NCBI RefSeq assembly: GCF_003602095.1
Contig: NZ_RAHH01000031.1
Location: forward strand, 1 to 60,141
From: Rahnella woolbedingensis
GTDB taxonomy: Bacteria > Pseudomonadota > Gammaproteobacteria > Enterobacterales > Enterobacteriaceae
Length of the DNA: 60,141 nt
Direction: 5' to 3'
How positions within the stretch are numbered: the stretch's first letter is position 1; each line of letters opens with the position of its first letter. Below the pieces are notes generated by a model, which did no database searches, was not told where the DNA came from, and saw only the letters and a list, made by a program, of their open reading frames with translations. A program made the translations under genes and the position numbers. This document shows positions 16,264 through 24,360 of this stretch, in pieces.

Positions 16264-16642
16264 CAGCCAGTAAGTCGCAGACAGCAGGTTAAAAGCAGTA
16301 AAACAGATTTTGGGAACAGGGTTGGCGGTGGCGATGCGAAGGCATCCCCAATGTCAATTCTGTTCCTCTCAATTCTCCACTCTTTTTGAAATACCTTCCC
16401 CCGAATCAATCACGCTACTAATAACAAAAATGTAATATATTTCCTTAAATTATATTTAATTCAAGCATCACGCCCGCTAATGACTAAATGTCTATAAAAT
16501 AAAATTTTCAGAGTAATTGCAGCTTGCTAAAGGCCATTGGTATGTTAATTTCTTGTTATGAAATCAGCAATGGATGGCTCGAACGCGACGCGTGCCTGAT
16601 ATCATAGTTGCACTTAGGGAGAAATTTTTTCAGGTACGTAAC
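16264..16642. other. Gene-free stretch with a large nested hairpin
   Basis: 379 bases. The left third holds a nested inverted repeat (16313-16366): outer arms GGAACAG/CTGTTCC, a TTGG/CCAA layer and an inner GATGC-GAAG-GCATC hairpin; no T-run follows. The middle is very AT-rich. The right end is the leader of the next gene; an in-frame ATG at 16574 exists but lacks a ribosome site. Confidence 0.5.
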
Positions 16643-16927
16643 ATGTCTTTTACCGAGATTATCCCTATGCACTTGATTAAAAATGATTATGAGTACCGGG
16701 TCTGGATGCTGAATGCCTATTTTTTTCAGGATAACATCGAGGGAGATAAACTGCTGACCGATGAGGAAATGGATGATTTTCTCTTTGAATACCGGCCACA
16801 GGAATATCCGTGTTTAGGCTCTGTAACACCGTCGAAAGAAAGTTCGCTGGAACTGGATATCACTTTCTTTTATCGGGATCACATCAGTGAATGGGCAAAA
16901 TCGATGGGTCTGATAAATACGAAGTAA
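16643..16927 (+). CDS. Small acidic hypothetical protein, paralogue B (94 aa)
   Basis: Paralogue of the 14743-15006 gene: both share (F/Y)EYR.W, an acidic DDF.F...RP..YPC block and FFY(K/R)....EWA..MG at the C-terminus. I place the start at ATG 16643 (MSFTEIIPMH) because the homologous part begins soon after; the frame stays open to an ATG at 16574, and the ribosome site is weak for both. No signal or membrane segment. Terminator follows. Confidence 0.7.
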   Translation: MSFTEIIPMHLIKNDYEYRVWMLNAYFFQDNIEGDKLLTDEEMDDFLFEYRPQEYPCLGSVTPSKESSLELDITFFYRDHISEWAKSMGLINTK

Positions 16928-16942
16928 TGCTCAGTCGCAATA

Positions 16943-16967
16943 TAAAAGCGCTCTCTGGCGCTTTTTT
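16943..16967 (+). terminator. Terminator of paralogue B
   Basis: AAAGCG (16945-16950) pairs with CGCTTT (16959-16964) and a T-run follows. Confidence 0.75.
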
Positions 16968-17017
16968 GCTTTTTTCAACCCCGCCTTTTATCGCTAAAAG
17001 CTTTATGGCCCCGGATT

Positions 17018-17464
17018 TTAATTACCCCGCACTTCAACCAGCACAGGGCAGGGCGAGCCTTCGATCACATCGGCGCTGACCGAGCCCTTCATCATGCGAC
17101 TAAAATCGGAAAGCTGACGGTGCCCGATAACTATCACGGAAGCATTAATTCTTGCTGCTTCTGCTACCAGCGCTTCACCTGCCGCGCCGACAATCAGATT
17201 ACCCCGGGCGTTAATACCCGCCTGCCTCAGCTTTACCATGGCGTGAGCGACGACGGCCCTCGCGGTATTTTGCTCTTCTTCTGCCGGTGGATAATCTACG
17301 ATTTCGCCCGGTTCATCTCCGTTGTCTTCCAGAGCGTAGGATTCATCAATGCAGCAGGTGACGTAAACGGCAGAAGTCTGATCTTTCGCCAGCTGACAGG
17401 CAAGATCTGCCACATAAGGAGATTGCTTTGAGCCGTCTACGGCCAATAAAATGACATCAAACAC
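17018..17464 (-). CDS. Universal stress protein (UspA fold, nucleotide-binding type)
   Basis: 148 residues from a GTG at 17464, which has AAAGGAG correctly spaced; an ATG six codons earlier overlaps that site and is less likely. One Usp domain: VILLAVDGSKQSPYVADLA at the N-terminus, and a C-terminal ATP-binding loop GxxxxSxxxxVxxxxPCPVLV of the G-2x-G-9x-G(S/T) kind (IGHRQLSDFSRMMKGS). Usp proteins aid survival under stress; the substrate is unknown. Its GTG lies 29 bases after the stop of the IclR gene, so the two form a likely operon. Confidence 0.85.
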   Translation of the reverse strand: MFDVILLAVDGSKQSPYVADLACQLAKDQTSAVYVTCCIDESYALEDNGDEPGEIVDYPPAEEEQNTARAVVAHAMVKLRQAGINARGNLIVGAAGEALVAEAARINASVIVIGHRQLSDFSRMMKGSVSADVIEGSPCPVLVEVRGN

Positions 17465-17493
17465 GGTGACTCCTTTATTCATTTTTCGCGCAG

Positions 17494-18273
17494 TTATTTG
17501 TTTTCACCCAGCTTGCCGATTTCACCAATCAGGGCGGTTTTGCATTCGAGCAACGCTTCGCGGATTTGCGCTTCTTTGGCTGCGCGCCGGGCCGTGGGGA
17601 AAAGCACGGAGACAGAATAACGCCCGAGAATAGTGTCTATTGCGACGGCAAGAGTCGTGACGCCGCTGACTGTTTCGCCTTCTTCCATTGAGACTCCGCT
17701 TTCGCGCACACCGGCGATTTTTGCCAGCAGAGAATCAATGGTGCGTACGGTATTTTCGGTGGCCGGTTCCAGCACGTCACCCACCAGAATGCGGATTTCT
17801 TCATCTGTTTTAAGCGACAGCAGGGCGCGACCGCCTGACGTGCTGTATATCGGCAGATTCAAACCGACGCGGGGGACGACGCGTAATTCCCGTTCTGCCA
17901 CGATGCTGTGAATATTGGCTATCTGCCTGCCACTCGCACGTCCCAGAGAAACGGTTTCCTGCGTGATATCGCAAAGCTGGCGCAGGAAAGGGGAGGCGAT
18001 GGCAATGACATCGGTGTGAACGGTAGAAACCAGTTTCAGCAGCGTCGGACCTAAACGCACACCACCGCTGCCCTCTGAACGCACCAAACCTTCTTCAGCC
18101 AGCGCTGCGACGATGCGCTGCACGGTCGAGCGGGGCAGGTCAACCTCATTGGCGATTGCACCAAGACTCATACCCTGCGGGTGTTTTCCCAGTGCATTGA
18201 GTATGGTCGCCGCACGCGAGATAACCTGGATCCCGCCGCTGCGTTCGTCATCTGCCGGAATATCCTGAGCCAT
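17494..18273 (-). CDS. IclR-family transcriptional regulator
   Basis: 259 residues. N-terminal winged helix (ISRAATILNALGKHPQGMSLGAIANEVDLPRSTVQRIVAALAEEG region, ~18-65) and a C-terminal IclR effector domain (SGVSMEEGETVSGVTTLAVAI near the end). It is transcribed away from the MFS/HlyD efflux pair across a 255-base spacer containing an inverted repeat, so it is the likely regulator of that pair; its ligand cannot be read from sequence. Confidence 0.88.
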   Translation of the reverse strand: MAQDIPADDERSGGIQVISRAATILNALGKHPQGMSLGAIANEVDLPRSTVQRIVAALAEEGLVRSEGSGGVRLGPTLLKLVSTVHTDVIAIASPFLRQLCDITQETVSLGRASGRQIANIHSIVAERELRVVPRVGLNLPIYSTSGGRALLSLKTDEEIRILVGDVLEPATENTVRTIDSLLAKIAGVRESGVSMEEGETVSGVTTLAVAIDTILGRYSVSVLFPTARRAAKEAQIREALLECKTALIGEIGKLGENK

Positions 18274-18366
18274 CTTCTCTCCTTTTCACCCACGGTGACC
18301 CTGATCAGGATCCTGAGCGGTCAATGTAATAGCTCGGCGAGTGAAAAACAATTTTAATCACATTGC

Positions 18367-18384
18367 AATACAGTGCACCGTATT
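18367..18384. promoter_or_regulatory. Candidate IclR operator in the divergent region
   Basis: AATAC and GTATT flank a central GTGCAC at 18367-18384, giving an 18-base palindrome with one mismatched pair. A related TGGTGCATTGCATCG element lies ~40 bases further on. The position between divergent genes fits a shared operator. Confidence 0.45.
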
Positions 18385-18528
18385 ATAGTATTCTTGCGTG
18401 TATCGCATGGTGGTGCATTGCATCGTAAAAAGATTTTCACTCGATGTCGTATCTTCTCACGCTACCAAACCTGCCTTTTCCCTCTCACCGCACTCATAAA
18501 GCGGCGAAGTTAACCAGTTGAGAAATAT

Positions 18529-20130
18529 ATGAATCAGTCAGTCACGGCAGCGCCTGCTGCCACGATGCCTGTTCCGCAGCCTTTCACCCTGAGGCTGGTG
18601 ACCGGGCTCATCGGCATATTATTCGCCGCGCTTTGTTCGGGTCTTAATGACCGCGTTACGGACATTGCGCAGGCAGATGTGCGCGGCGCACTGAGTATCA
18701 GTTCTGATCAGGGTTCGTGGCTTATCGGTGTGTATCAGGCTGCGGAAGTTTCAGCCATGATGCTGGCGCCATGGTTTGCGATGACGTTTTCACTGCGTCG
18801 GTTCACGATGTTTGTCACGATGGGCTTTCTGGCTCTGGCTGCGGTTTTGCCTTATGCGCCTAACTTGCCGGTGTTCATCGCATTGCGCGCTGTACAGGGG
18901 ATTTTTGGCGGTGCGTTACCGCCGTTGCTGATGACTGCAGCACTGCGGTTTATGCCCCCGCATCTGAAGCTTTACGGGCTGAGTGCTTATGCGCTGACGG
19001 CAACGTTCGGGCCGAATATGGCCACCTCACTGGCGGCTATCTGGACAGATTATGTTGGCTGGGAATGGGTATTCTGGCAGGTGATCCCGCCATGTCTTCT
19101 GGCGTTCGCCATGATCGGTTACGGTCTGCCGCAAGACCCGTTGCGTCTTGAGCGGTTTAAACAGAGGGATACCATCGGAATGCTGACCGGGCCCGCCGGG
19201 ATCACTCTGTTAGTGCTGGCCTTGCAGCAGGGCGAGCGGCTGGACTGGTTTAACTCACCGCTTATCACAATGATGTTTTTTGGCGCGCTCGGATTACTGA
19301 CTCTTTTTCTGGTTAATGAGTGGCACCATCCGTTGCCCCTTTTCAAATTACAGATGCTGAGCCGGCACAATCTGGCGCATGGACTGATCACGCTTTTCGC
19401 ACTGATGTTCCTGTTCTTATCCGGTTCGGCATTGCCTTCCAGTTATATGTTGCAGGTCGGCGGATTTCGGGCAGTGCAGGTCGGGCCGCTGGCGCTTACG
19501 ATTGGTTTGCCACAGTTATTGCTCGCGCCGCTGGTGGCCTTCGTGCTGACCATGCGCTGGATAGACAGCCGCTGGGTGCTGGCCTGCGGGTTAGGGCTGG
19601 TTGGTTTCTCCTGTTATTGGGGAACACATATCACCGGTGTCTGGTCGCGCGATAACTTTTATCTGATCCAGATAATGCAGGCGTTCGGACAGCCGATGGC
19701 GGTGCTGCCGATTCTGATGAGTGCCACCAGCGTGGTTCAGCCTCAGGAAGGGCCTTTTGCTTCGGCGATGTTCAACACGGTTCGCGGGCTGGGCAGCGTC
19801 ATGGGCGGTTCTCTTGTGGCGGTTTTTGTCAGCCATCGCGAACAGTTTCATTCCAATATTTTACTCAACCATGCCGGCAGCGTGAGTTATCTCCTTTCCC
19901 AACCTTACAGCGGTGACAGCACCTTTCTTGCGCCGCTGAGCAGTAATGGTGCGGCCATTTCCACAGAAGTCCTGACTCAGTTTTCCAGAGGCGTGAAACA
20001 GCAAGCGCTGGTGCTGGGCATATCTGACACCTATATGGTCATCATCGGCCTGGCACTGTTTCTGATCTTACTGGCCGCCGTTTTACCCAAGCGCACATAT
20101 CCGCCTCAGTCGCTGGTTAAGCGCCCCTGA
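18529..20130 (+). CDS. MFS multidrug transporter, DHA2 (EmrB-like)
   Basis: 533 residues with about 14 hydrophobic helices. Family marks include the helix 1-2 region SSDQGSWLIGVYQAAEV and the LRAVQGIFGGALPPLLM motif in helix 4. Members pair with an HlyD-type adaptor and TolC to export drugs, fatty acids or siderophores by proton antiport. The adaptor follows 56 bases downstream. Substrate unknown. Expression is probably under the divergent IclR regulator. Confidence 0.88.
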   Translation: MNQSVTAAPAATMPVPQPFTLRLVTGLIGILFAALCSGLNDRVTDIAQADVRGALSISSDQGSWLIGVYQAAEVSAMMLAPWFAMTFSLRRFTMFVTMGFLALAAVLPYAPNLPVFIALRAVQGIFGGALPPLLMTAALRFMPPHLKLYGLSAYALTATFGPNMATSLAAIWTDYVGWEWVFWQVIPPCLLAFAMIGYGLPQDPLRLERFKQRDTIGMLTGPAGITLLVLALQQGERLDWFNSPLITMMFFGALGLLTLFLVNEWHHPLPLFKLQMLSRHNLAHGLITLFALMFLFLSGSALPSSYMLQVGGFRAVQVGPLALTIGLPQLLLAPLVAFVLTMRWIDSRWVLACGLGLVGFSCYWGTHITGVWSRDNFYLIQIMQAFGQPMAVLPILMSATSVVQPQEGPFASAMFNTVRGLGSVMGGSLVAVFVSHREQFHSNILLNHAGSVSYLLSQPYSGDSTFLAPLSSNGAAISTEVLTQFSRGVKQQALVLGISDTYMVIIGLALFLILLAAVLPKRTYPPQSLVKRP

Positions 20131-20186
20131 ATGCAGCATCACCTGACTATCTGAATTCACAATAAAAAAAACGAGAGATAAGACAC

Positions 20187-21218
20187 ATGATTAAGACTTC
20201 ACCTGTCCGCCTGAGCTGGCTGATTGCCGCTGTGGTGGCGATATTTCTGGTAATAATGGCTTTCTGGATCCTCAGCGGTAACTCCCGGCCAGTCACGGAT
20301 GATGCCTTTGTTTCTGCGGATTCCACGCTGGTCGCTCCGCGGATTTCCGGCACAATCGCTGAAGTGTATGTGCAGGATAACCAGAGCGTGAAAGCGGGCG
20401 ACGTGCTGGCGAAAATAGACGACCGGGATTACCGCAACGCAGTGCTGACGGCACAAGCTAATCTGGAAACCGCCAATGCTCAGATGCTCAGCCTGACCGC
20501 GCAGCTGGCTAAACAGCAGCAAACTATTTTGCAGGCACAGGCTCTGGTCAATTCCGATGCGGCAAGTATTGCTTATGCGCGTCAGAGTGCGGATCGCTAC
20601 AGACGTCTGCTGCAAAACGGGTCGGGTACGGCAGATGCGCGTGATGAATCGGATGCCAATTTACGTGCAAAACTGGCTTCACAGCAAAGTGATATGGCCG
20701 CAGCGCTGGGCGCTGAAAAGCAGGTGGATGTCCTGAAAGCCGGGCAGGCGGAGGCCAAAGCAGGAATCGATTCAGCGGCGACAGCGCTGGCACAGGCCAA
20801 ACTGAATCTTTCTTATACAGAAATCACCGCACCGGTAGACGGCATGGTCGGTCAGCGATCGTTGCGTATTGGAGGGTATGTGAGCGCCGGTGCGCGCGTG
20901 CTGGCGATTGTGCCGCTGAAGGATGCGTATATTGTGGCGAATTATCTGGAAACTCAGCTGGGCGATGTACAGATGCAGCAGCCGGTAGAGATTCAAGTCG
21001 ATGCGTTGCCGGGTGTGGTTCTCAAAGGCAAAGTGGACAGCATCTCTCCGGCAACCGGCGTGACGTTTTCGCCAATTTCGCCCGATAACGCGACGGGGAA
21101 TTACACCAAAGTCGTGCAGCGGCTGGCGGTGAAAATTGTGCTGGATGCGAATCAGCCGGATGCAAATCGTCTGAAAGTCGGGATGTCAGTGATCCCGTCG
21201 ATTCAGACAGCGCGCTGA
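20187..21218 (+). CDS. HlyD-family (EmrA-like) membrane fusion protein
   Basis: 343 residues. One N-terminal membrane helix (LSWLIAAVVAIFLVIMAFWIL), then a split lipoyl domain (VDDAFVSADSTLVAPRISG..., closing half ITAPVDGMVGQRSLRIGGYV), a long alpha-helical hairpin rich in Ala/Gln between them (~90-200), and a beta-barrel domain. The adaptor links the MFS pump to an outer-membrane channel; no TolC-like gene is nearby, so the chromosomal TolC is presumably used. A terminator follows. Confidence 0.9.
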   Translation: MIKTSPVRLSWLIAAVVAIFLVIMAFWILSGNSRPVTDDAFVSADSTLVAPRISGTIAEVYVQDNQSVKAGDVLAKIDDRDYRNAVLTAQANLETANAQMLSLTAQLAKQQQTILQAQALVNSDAASIAYARQSADRYRRLLQNGSGTADARDESDANLRAKLASQQSDMAAALGAEKQVDVLKAGQAEAKAGIDSAATALAQAKLNLSYTEITAPVDGMVGQRSLRIGGYVSAGARVLAIVPLKDAYIVANYLETQLGDVQMQQPVEIQVDALPGVVLKGKVDSISPATGVTFSPISPDNATGNYTKVVQRLAVKIVLDANQPDANRLKVGMSVIPSIQTAR

Positions 21219-21241
21219 TAAAAGTCTCAGACTCAGAAACT

Positions 21242-21280
21242 AAAAAGGCGACCTTGCATCAGCAGGGCCGCCTTTTCTTT
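21242..21280. terminator. Terminator between efflux operon and opgC
   Basis: AAAAGGCG (21243-21250) pairs with CGCCTTTT (21269-21276). T-runs on both sides suit the plus-strand efflux operon and the minus-strand opgC. Confidence 0.8.
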
Positions 21281-21308
21281 CTGTCCGCACATCAGTGCGC
21301 AAAAGGGA

Positions 21309-22493
21309 TCAAGATGTCTGATTTTGAGGAGGTGTCGGCTCAGAGCCGCTTTTCTTTGCCGGATGCTGCGGTTTACCCGAGAACAGGAAACGCAGGATCG
21401 GAATGCGTTTGTGAACTTCGTAAAGGAAGAACGCGATACCGAACACAAATACCAGCCCCAGGAAGAACCCCAGCCAGTCACTGTGAATTTTAGGCGTAAT
21501 GAAAGCACCGTAAATCAGCGTTAACGGGTGGTGGATCAGATAGATAAACAGCGATGAATTCACCAGATAGGTTATCCACGGTGCCTGAAAATTCAGCAGG
21601 TAATGGCTGAACGAGAACACCACGTTAACCATCAGGATGCCCAGCAGGGTCGTGATGATGGCGTCGATTTCCATCGAATACAGCTGCGGGGTATTCACGT
21701 GCTGGTTAAACATGTAAGCCACGAACAGGAGGATGCTGACCACGCCGGCTGTTGCTGACGGTTTCAGGAACAGCTCTTTGAGCCAGGAGAATTTATAAGC
21801 AAACGCGCCGATGATGAAAAATGGCAGATAAAACAACGTCTGCATAACGATGAAATTAAAAGCACCGTTGGAAAGTAAATCAGGCGCAAAAAGATACAGG
21901 CTTCTGTTAAATGCCGCGTAAATTAATCCGATGAATAAAAATATAATTGAGAGTTTTCCTAAGCTGTTTGTCCGGCTTTTAATAATTTGAATGCGACTAG
22001 TCTTAATTTCTTTAATAAATTTGAAGAGGTAAAAACAAATACTGGTAAGAATAACCAACGTTAAAAGGAACCATAAATGGGAGACCAGTTCCCAGACGGT
22101 GGCATTAATCTTTTGATAAAAGCCCATGCCGTCCCAGCCGGAGAATTTATCGGTAAACTTCATCAAAAAATACAGCTGCGGAATGGTGATGAGCGGGAAG
22201 GCCGCGGCCAGCGGGATGGCGACGCGTTCCAGGCGCACCTTCAGCCATTGCTGCGGGTTGTAGCGCTCATACAGCATATAAGAAAAATATCCGGAGATGA
22301 CAAAGAACACCTGCATCCGGAATGCGTGAATGACATCATTGAATATTGTCAGGCCGTCAGAGGGTATTGCACTGTTTACCGCCCAGATATGACTGGAGTA
22401 AATCAATGATATATGGAAAGGAATACCCAGCAGCATCAAATATGCGCGGATGGAGTCTAAGAAGAACTCACGTTGTGGTTTCTGTTCTTTCAT
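21309..22493 (-). CDS. opgC: Glucans biosynthesis protein C (OpgC/MdoC)
   Basis: 394 residues with about ten hydrophobic helices and the acyltransferase-3 start REFFLDSIRAYLMLLGIPFHISLIY. OpgC adds succinyl groups to osmoregulated periplasmic glucans, working at the inner membrane. It is divergent from opgGH, as in E. coli. The N-terminal and C-terminal ends (last ~25 residues hydrophilic, Pro/Gln rich) are cytoplasmic-looking tails. Length fits E. coli (385). Confidence 0.92.
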   Translation of the reverse strand: MKEQKPQREFFLDSIRAYLMLLGIPFHISLIYSSHIWAVNSAIPSDGLTIFNDVIHAFRMQVFFVISGYFSYMLYERYNPQQWLKVRLERVAIPLAAAFPLITIPQLYFLMKFTDKFSGWDGMGFYQKINATVWELVSHLWFLLTLVILTSICFYLFKFIKEIKTSRIQIIKSRTNSLGKLSIIFLFIGLIYAAFNRSLYLFAPDLLSNGAFNFIVMQTLFYLPFFIIGAFAYKFSWLKELFLKPSATAGVVSILLFVAYMFNQHVNTPQLYSMEIDAIITTLLGILMVNVVFSFSHYLLNFQAPWITYLVNSSLFIYLIHHPLTLIYGAFITPKIHSDWLGFFLGLVFVFGIAFFLYEVHKRIPILRFLFSGKPQHPAKKSGSEPTPPQNQTS

Positions 22494-22791
22494 TACGTAT
22501 CCGTTGTAGAGAGCTCATCCTAATTTTAGAGCGTAATTTCTCTTTGGGTTAATTCTTCGGGTAACCAAAAATGACGGTTGTTGACATAAGTTTAGTTTCT
22601 GACCTTAAAACATGCCTTGTTATAAGACAAGTTTCCATAGCCGGAGTTTCAACGAATTGATATCCTTGTACCCTGTCGCGCTTAAACGGTTCATCAATGG
22701 CTGAACCATCGACTGCTCAAGTTGTCGGAAACCTGACACTTCCCTTAAAATAGTTACAGTAAACGAGTTAAGCGCGCGTAAAGGAGACAAG

Positions 22792-24360
22792 GTGTCGGAT
22801 AAAAATTTTTCCATAGGGTCACGTATGATCAAAGTCCGTTTGCTAAGTGCCGCAGTGTTGATGACCATGTTCACCTCATCTGCCTGGGCTTTTTCTATAG
22901 ATGATGTTGCAAAACAAGCGAAGGCTTTAGCCGATAAAGGCTACGAAGCGCCGAAAAGCAATCTTCCGTCTCAGTTCCGCGATCTCAAATTCGCAGATTA
23001 CCAACAAATTCAATTCAATCATGATAAAGCGTACTGGAAAAACCTGAATACGCCTTTCAAGCTTGAGTTTTATCATCAGGGTATGTACTTCGATACGCCG
23101 GTCAAAATCAATGAAGTGACGGCGAACTCGGTCAAAGAAATCAAATACAGCCCGGACTACTTCAACTTTGGCAACGTCAAGCATGACGCTGACTCAGTGA
23201 AAAACCTTGGTTTTGCTGGTTTCAAAGTGCTTTATCCAATCAATAAAGCTGACAAAGATGATGAGATTATGAGTGTGCTGGGTGCCAGCTACTTCCGCGT
23301 CATCGGTAAAGGTCAGGTTTATGGCTTGTCTGCACGTGGTCTGGCAATCGACACGGCACTGGCTTCCGGCGAAGAATTCCCGCGTTTCCGCGAATTCTGG
23401 ATCGAACGTCCAAATCCTGATGAAAAACATTTAGTCATTTACGCGTTGCTGGATTCTCCACGTGCAACCGGTGCTTATCGTCTGGACGTTTATCCGGGCA
23501 AAGAAGCCACGGTGGATGTGCAGTCTCAGGTTTATCTGCGCGACAAAGTGGGCAAACTGGGCGTGGCACCATTAACCAGCATGTTCCTGTTTGGCGCGAA
23601 TCAGCCTTCACCGGTCCTGAACTATCGTCCGGCGCTGCATGATTCCAATGGTCTGTCGATTCACGCCGGTAACGGTGAATGGATCTGGCGTCCGCTGAAC
23701 AATCCGAAACACCTTGCGGTCAGCCAGTTCTCAATGGAAAACCCGAAAGGCTTCGGTCTGCTGCAACGTGGTCGCAGCTTCTCCAACTTCGAAGATTTGG
23801 ACGATCGTTATGACTTGCGTCCGAGCGGTTGGGTTGAGACCAAAGGTGACTGGGGTAAAGGTAAAGTTGAGCTGGTAGAAATTCCGACTGCTGACGAAAC
23901 CAACGACAACATTGTTGCCTTCTGGACGCCTGATCAGTTGCCGGATGCGGGCAAACCGCTGAGTCTGAACTATCGTTTACACTTCACCCGTGAAGAAGAG
24001 AAGTTACATTCTCCTGATCTGGCATGGGTTGAACGGACTATGCGTTCTACCGGTGATGTGAAACAGTCGAACCTGATCCGTGAGCCAGACGGCAGCGTTG
24101 CCTTCCTGGTTGACTTTGTGGGTCCGAACCTGAAAGCACTGAAGAGCGACACTCCGGTGGCGTCTCAGGTCAGCGTTGGTGATAACGGTGATCTGGTTGA
24201 AAACTCCGTCCGCTATAATCCTGTGACTAAAGGCTGGCGTCTGACGCTGCGTCTGAAAGTGAAGGATCCGAAGAAAGCGATCGAAATGCGCGCTTCTCTG
24301 GCCAATGGCGACAAAACTCTGAGTGAAACCTGGAGCTATCAGCTGCCTGCAAATGAATAA
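22792..24360 (+). CDS. opgG: Glucans biosynthesis protein G (OpgG/MdoG)
   Basis: 522 residues from a GTG at 22792 that has AAAGGAG with ideal spacing; the alternative ATG at 22825 gives the 511 aa length of E. coli but a weaker site. The signal peptide ends TSSAWA before [11 protein letters not shown]. The mature protein is highly similar to E. coli throughout, e.g. [42 protein letters not shown]. It is periplasmic and is needed for glucan backbone synthesis or branching with OpgH. Its end overlaps the opgH start. Confidence 0.95.
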   Translation: MSDKNFSIGSRMIKVRLLSAAVLMTMFTSSAWAFSIDDVAKQAKALADKGYEAPKSNLPSQFRDLKFADYQQIQFNHDKAYWKNLNTPFKLEFYHQGMYFDTPVKINEVTANSVKEIKYSPDYFNFGNVKHDADSVKNLGFAGFKVLYPINKADKDDEIMSVLGASYFRVIGKGQVYGLSARGLAIDTALASGEEFPRFREFWIERPNPDEKHLVIYALLDSPRATGAYRLDVYPGKEATVDVQSQVYLRDKVGKLGVAPLTSMFLFGANQPSPVLNYRPALHDSNGLSIHAGNGEWIWRPLNNPKHLAVSQFSMENPKGFGLLQRGRSFSNFEDLDDRYDLRPSGWVETKGDWGKGKVELVEIPTADETNDNIVAFWTPDQLPDAGKPLSLNYRLHFTREEEKLHSPDLAWVERTMRSTGDVKQSNLIREPDGSVAFLVDFVGPNLKALKSDTPVASQVSVGDNGDLVENSVRYNPVTKGWRLTLRLKVKDPKKAIEMRASLANGDKTLSETWSYQLPANE

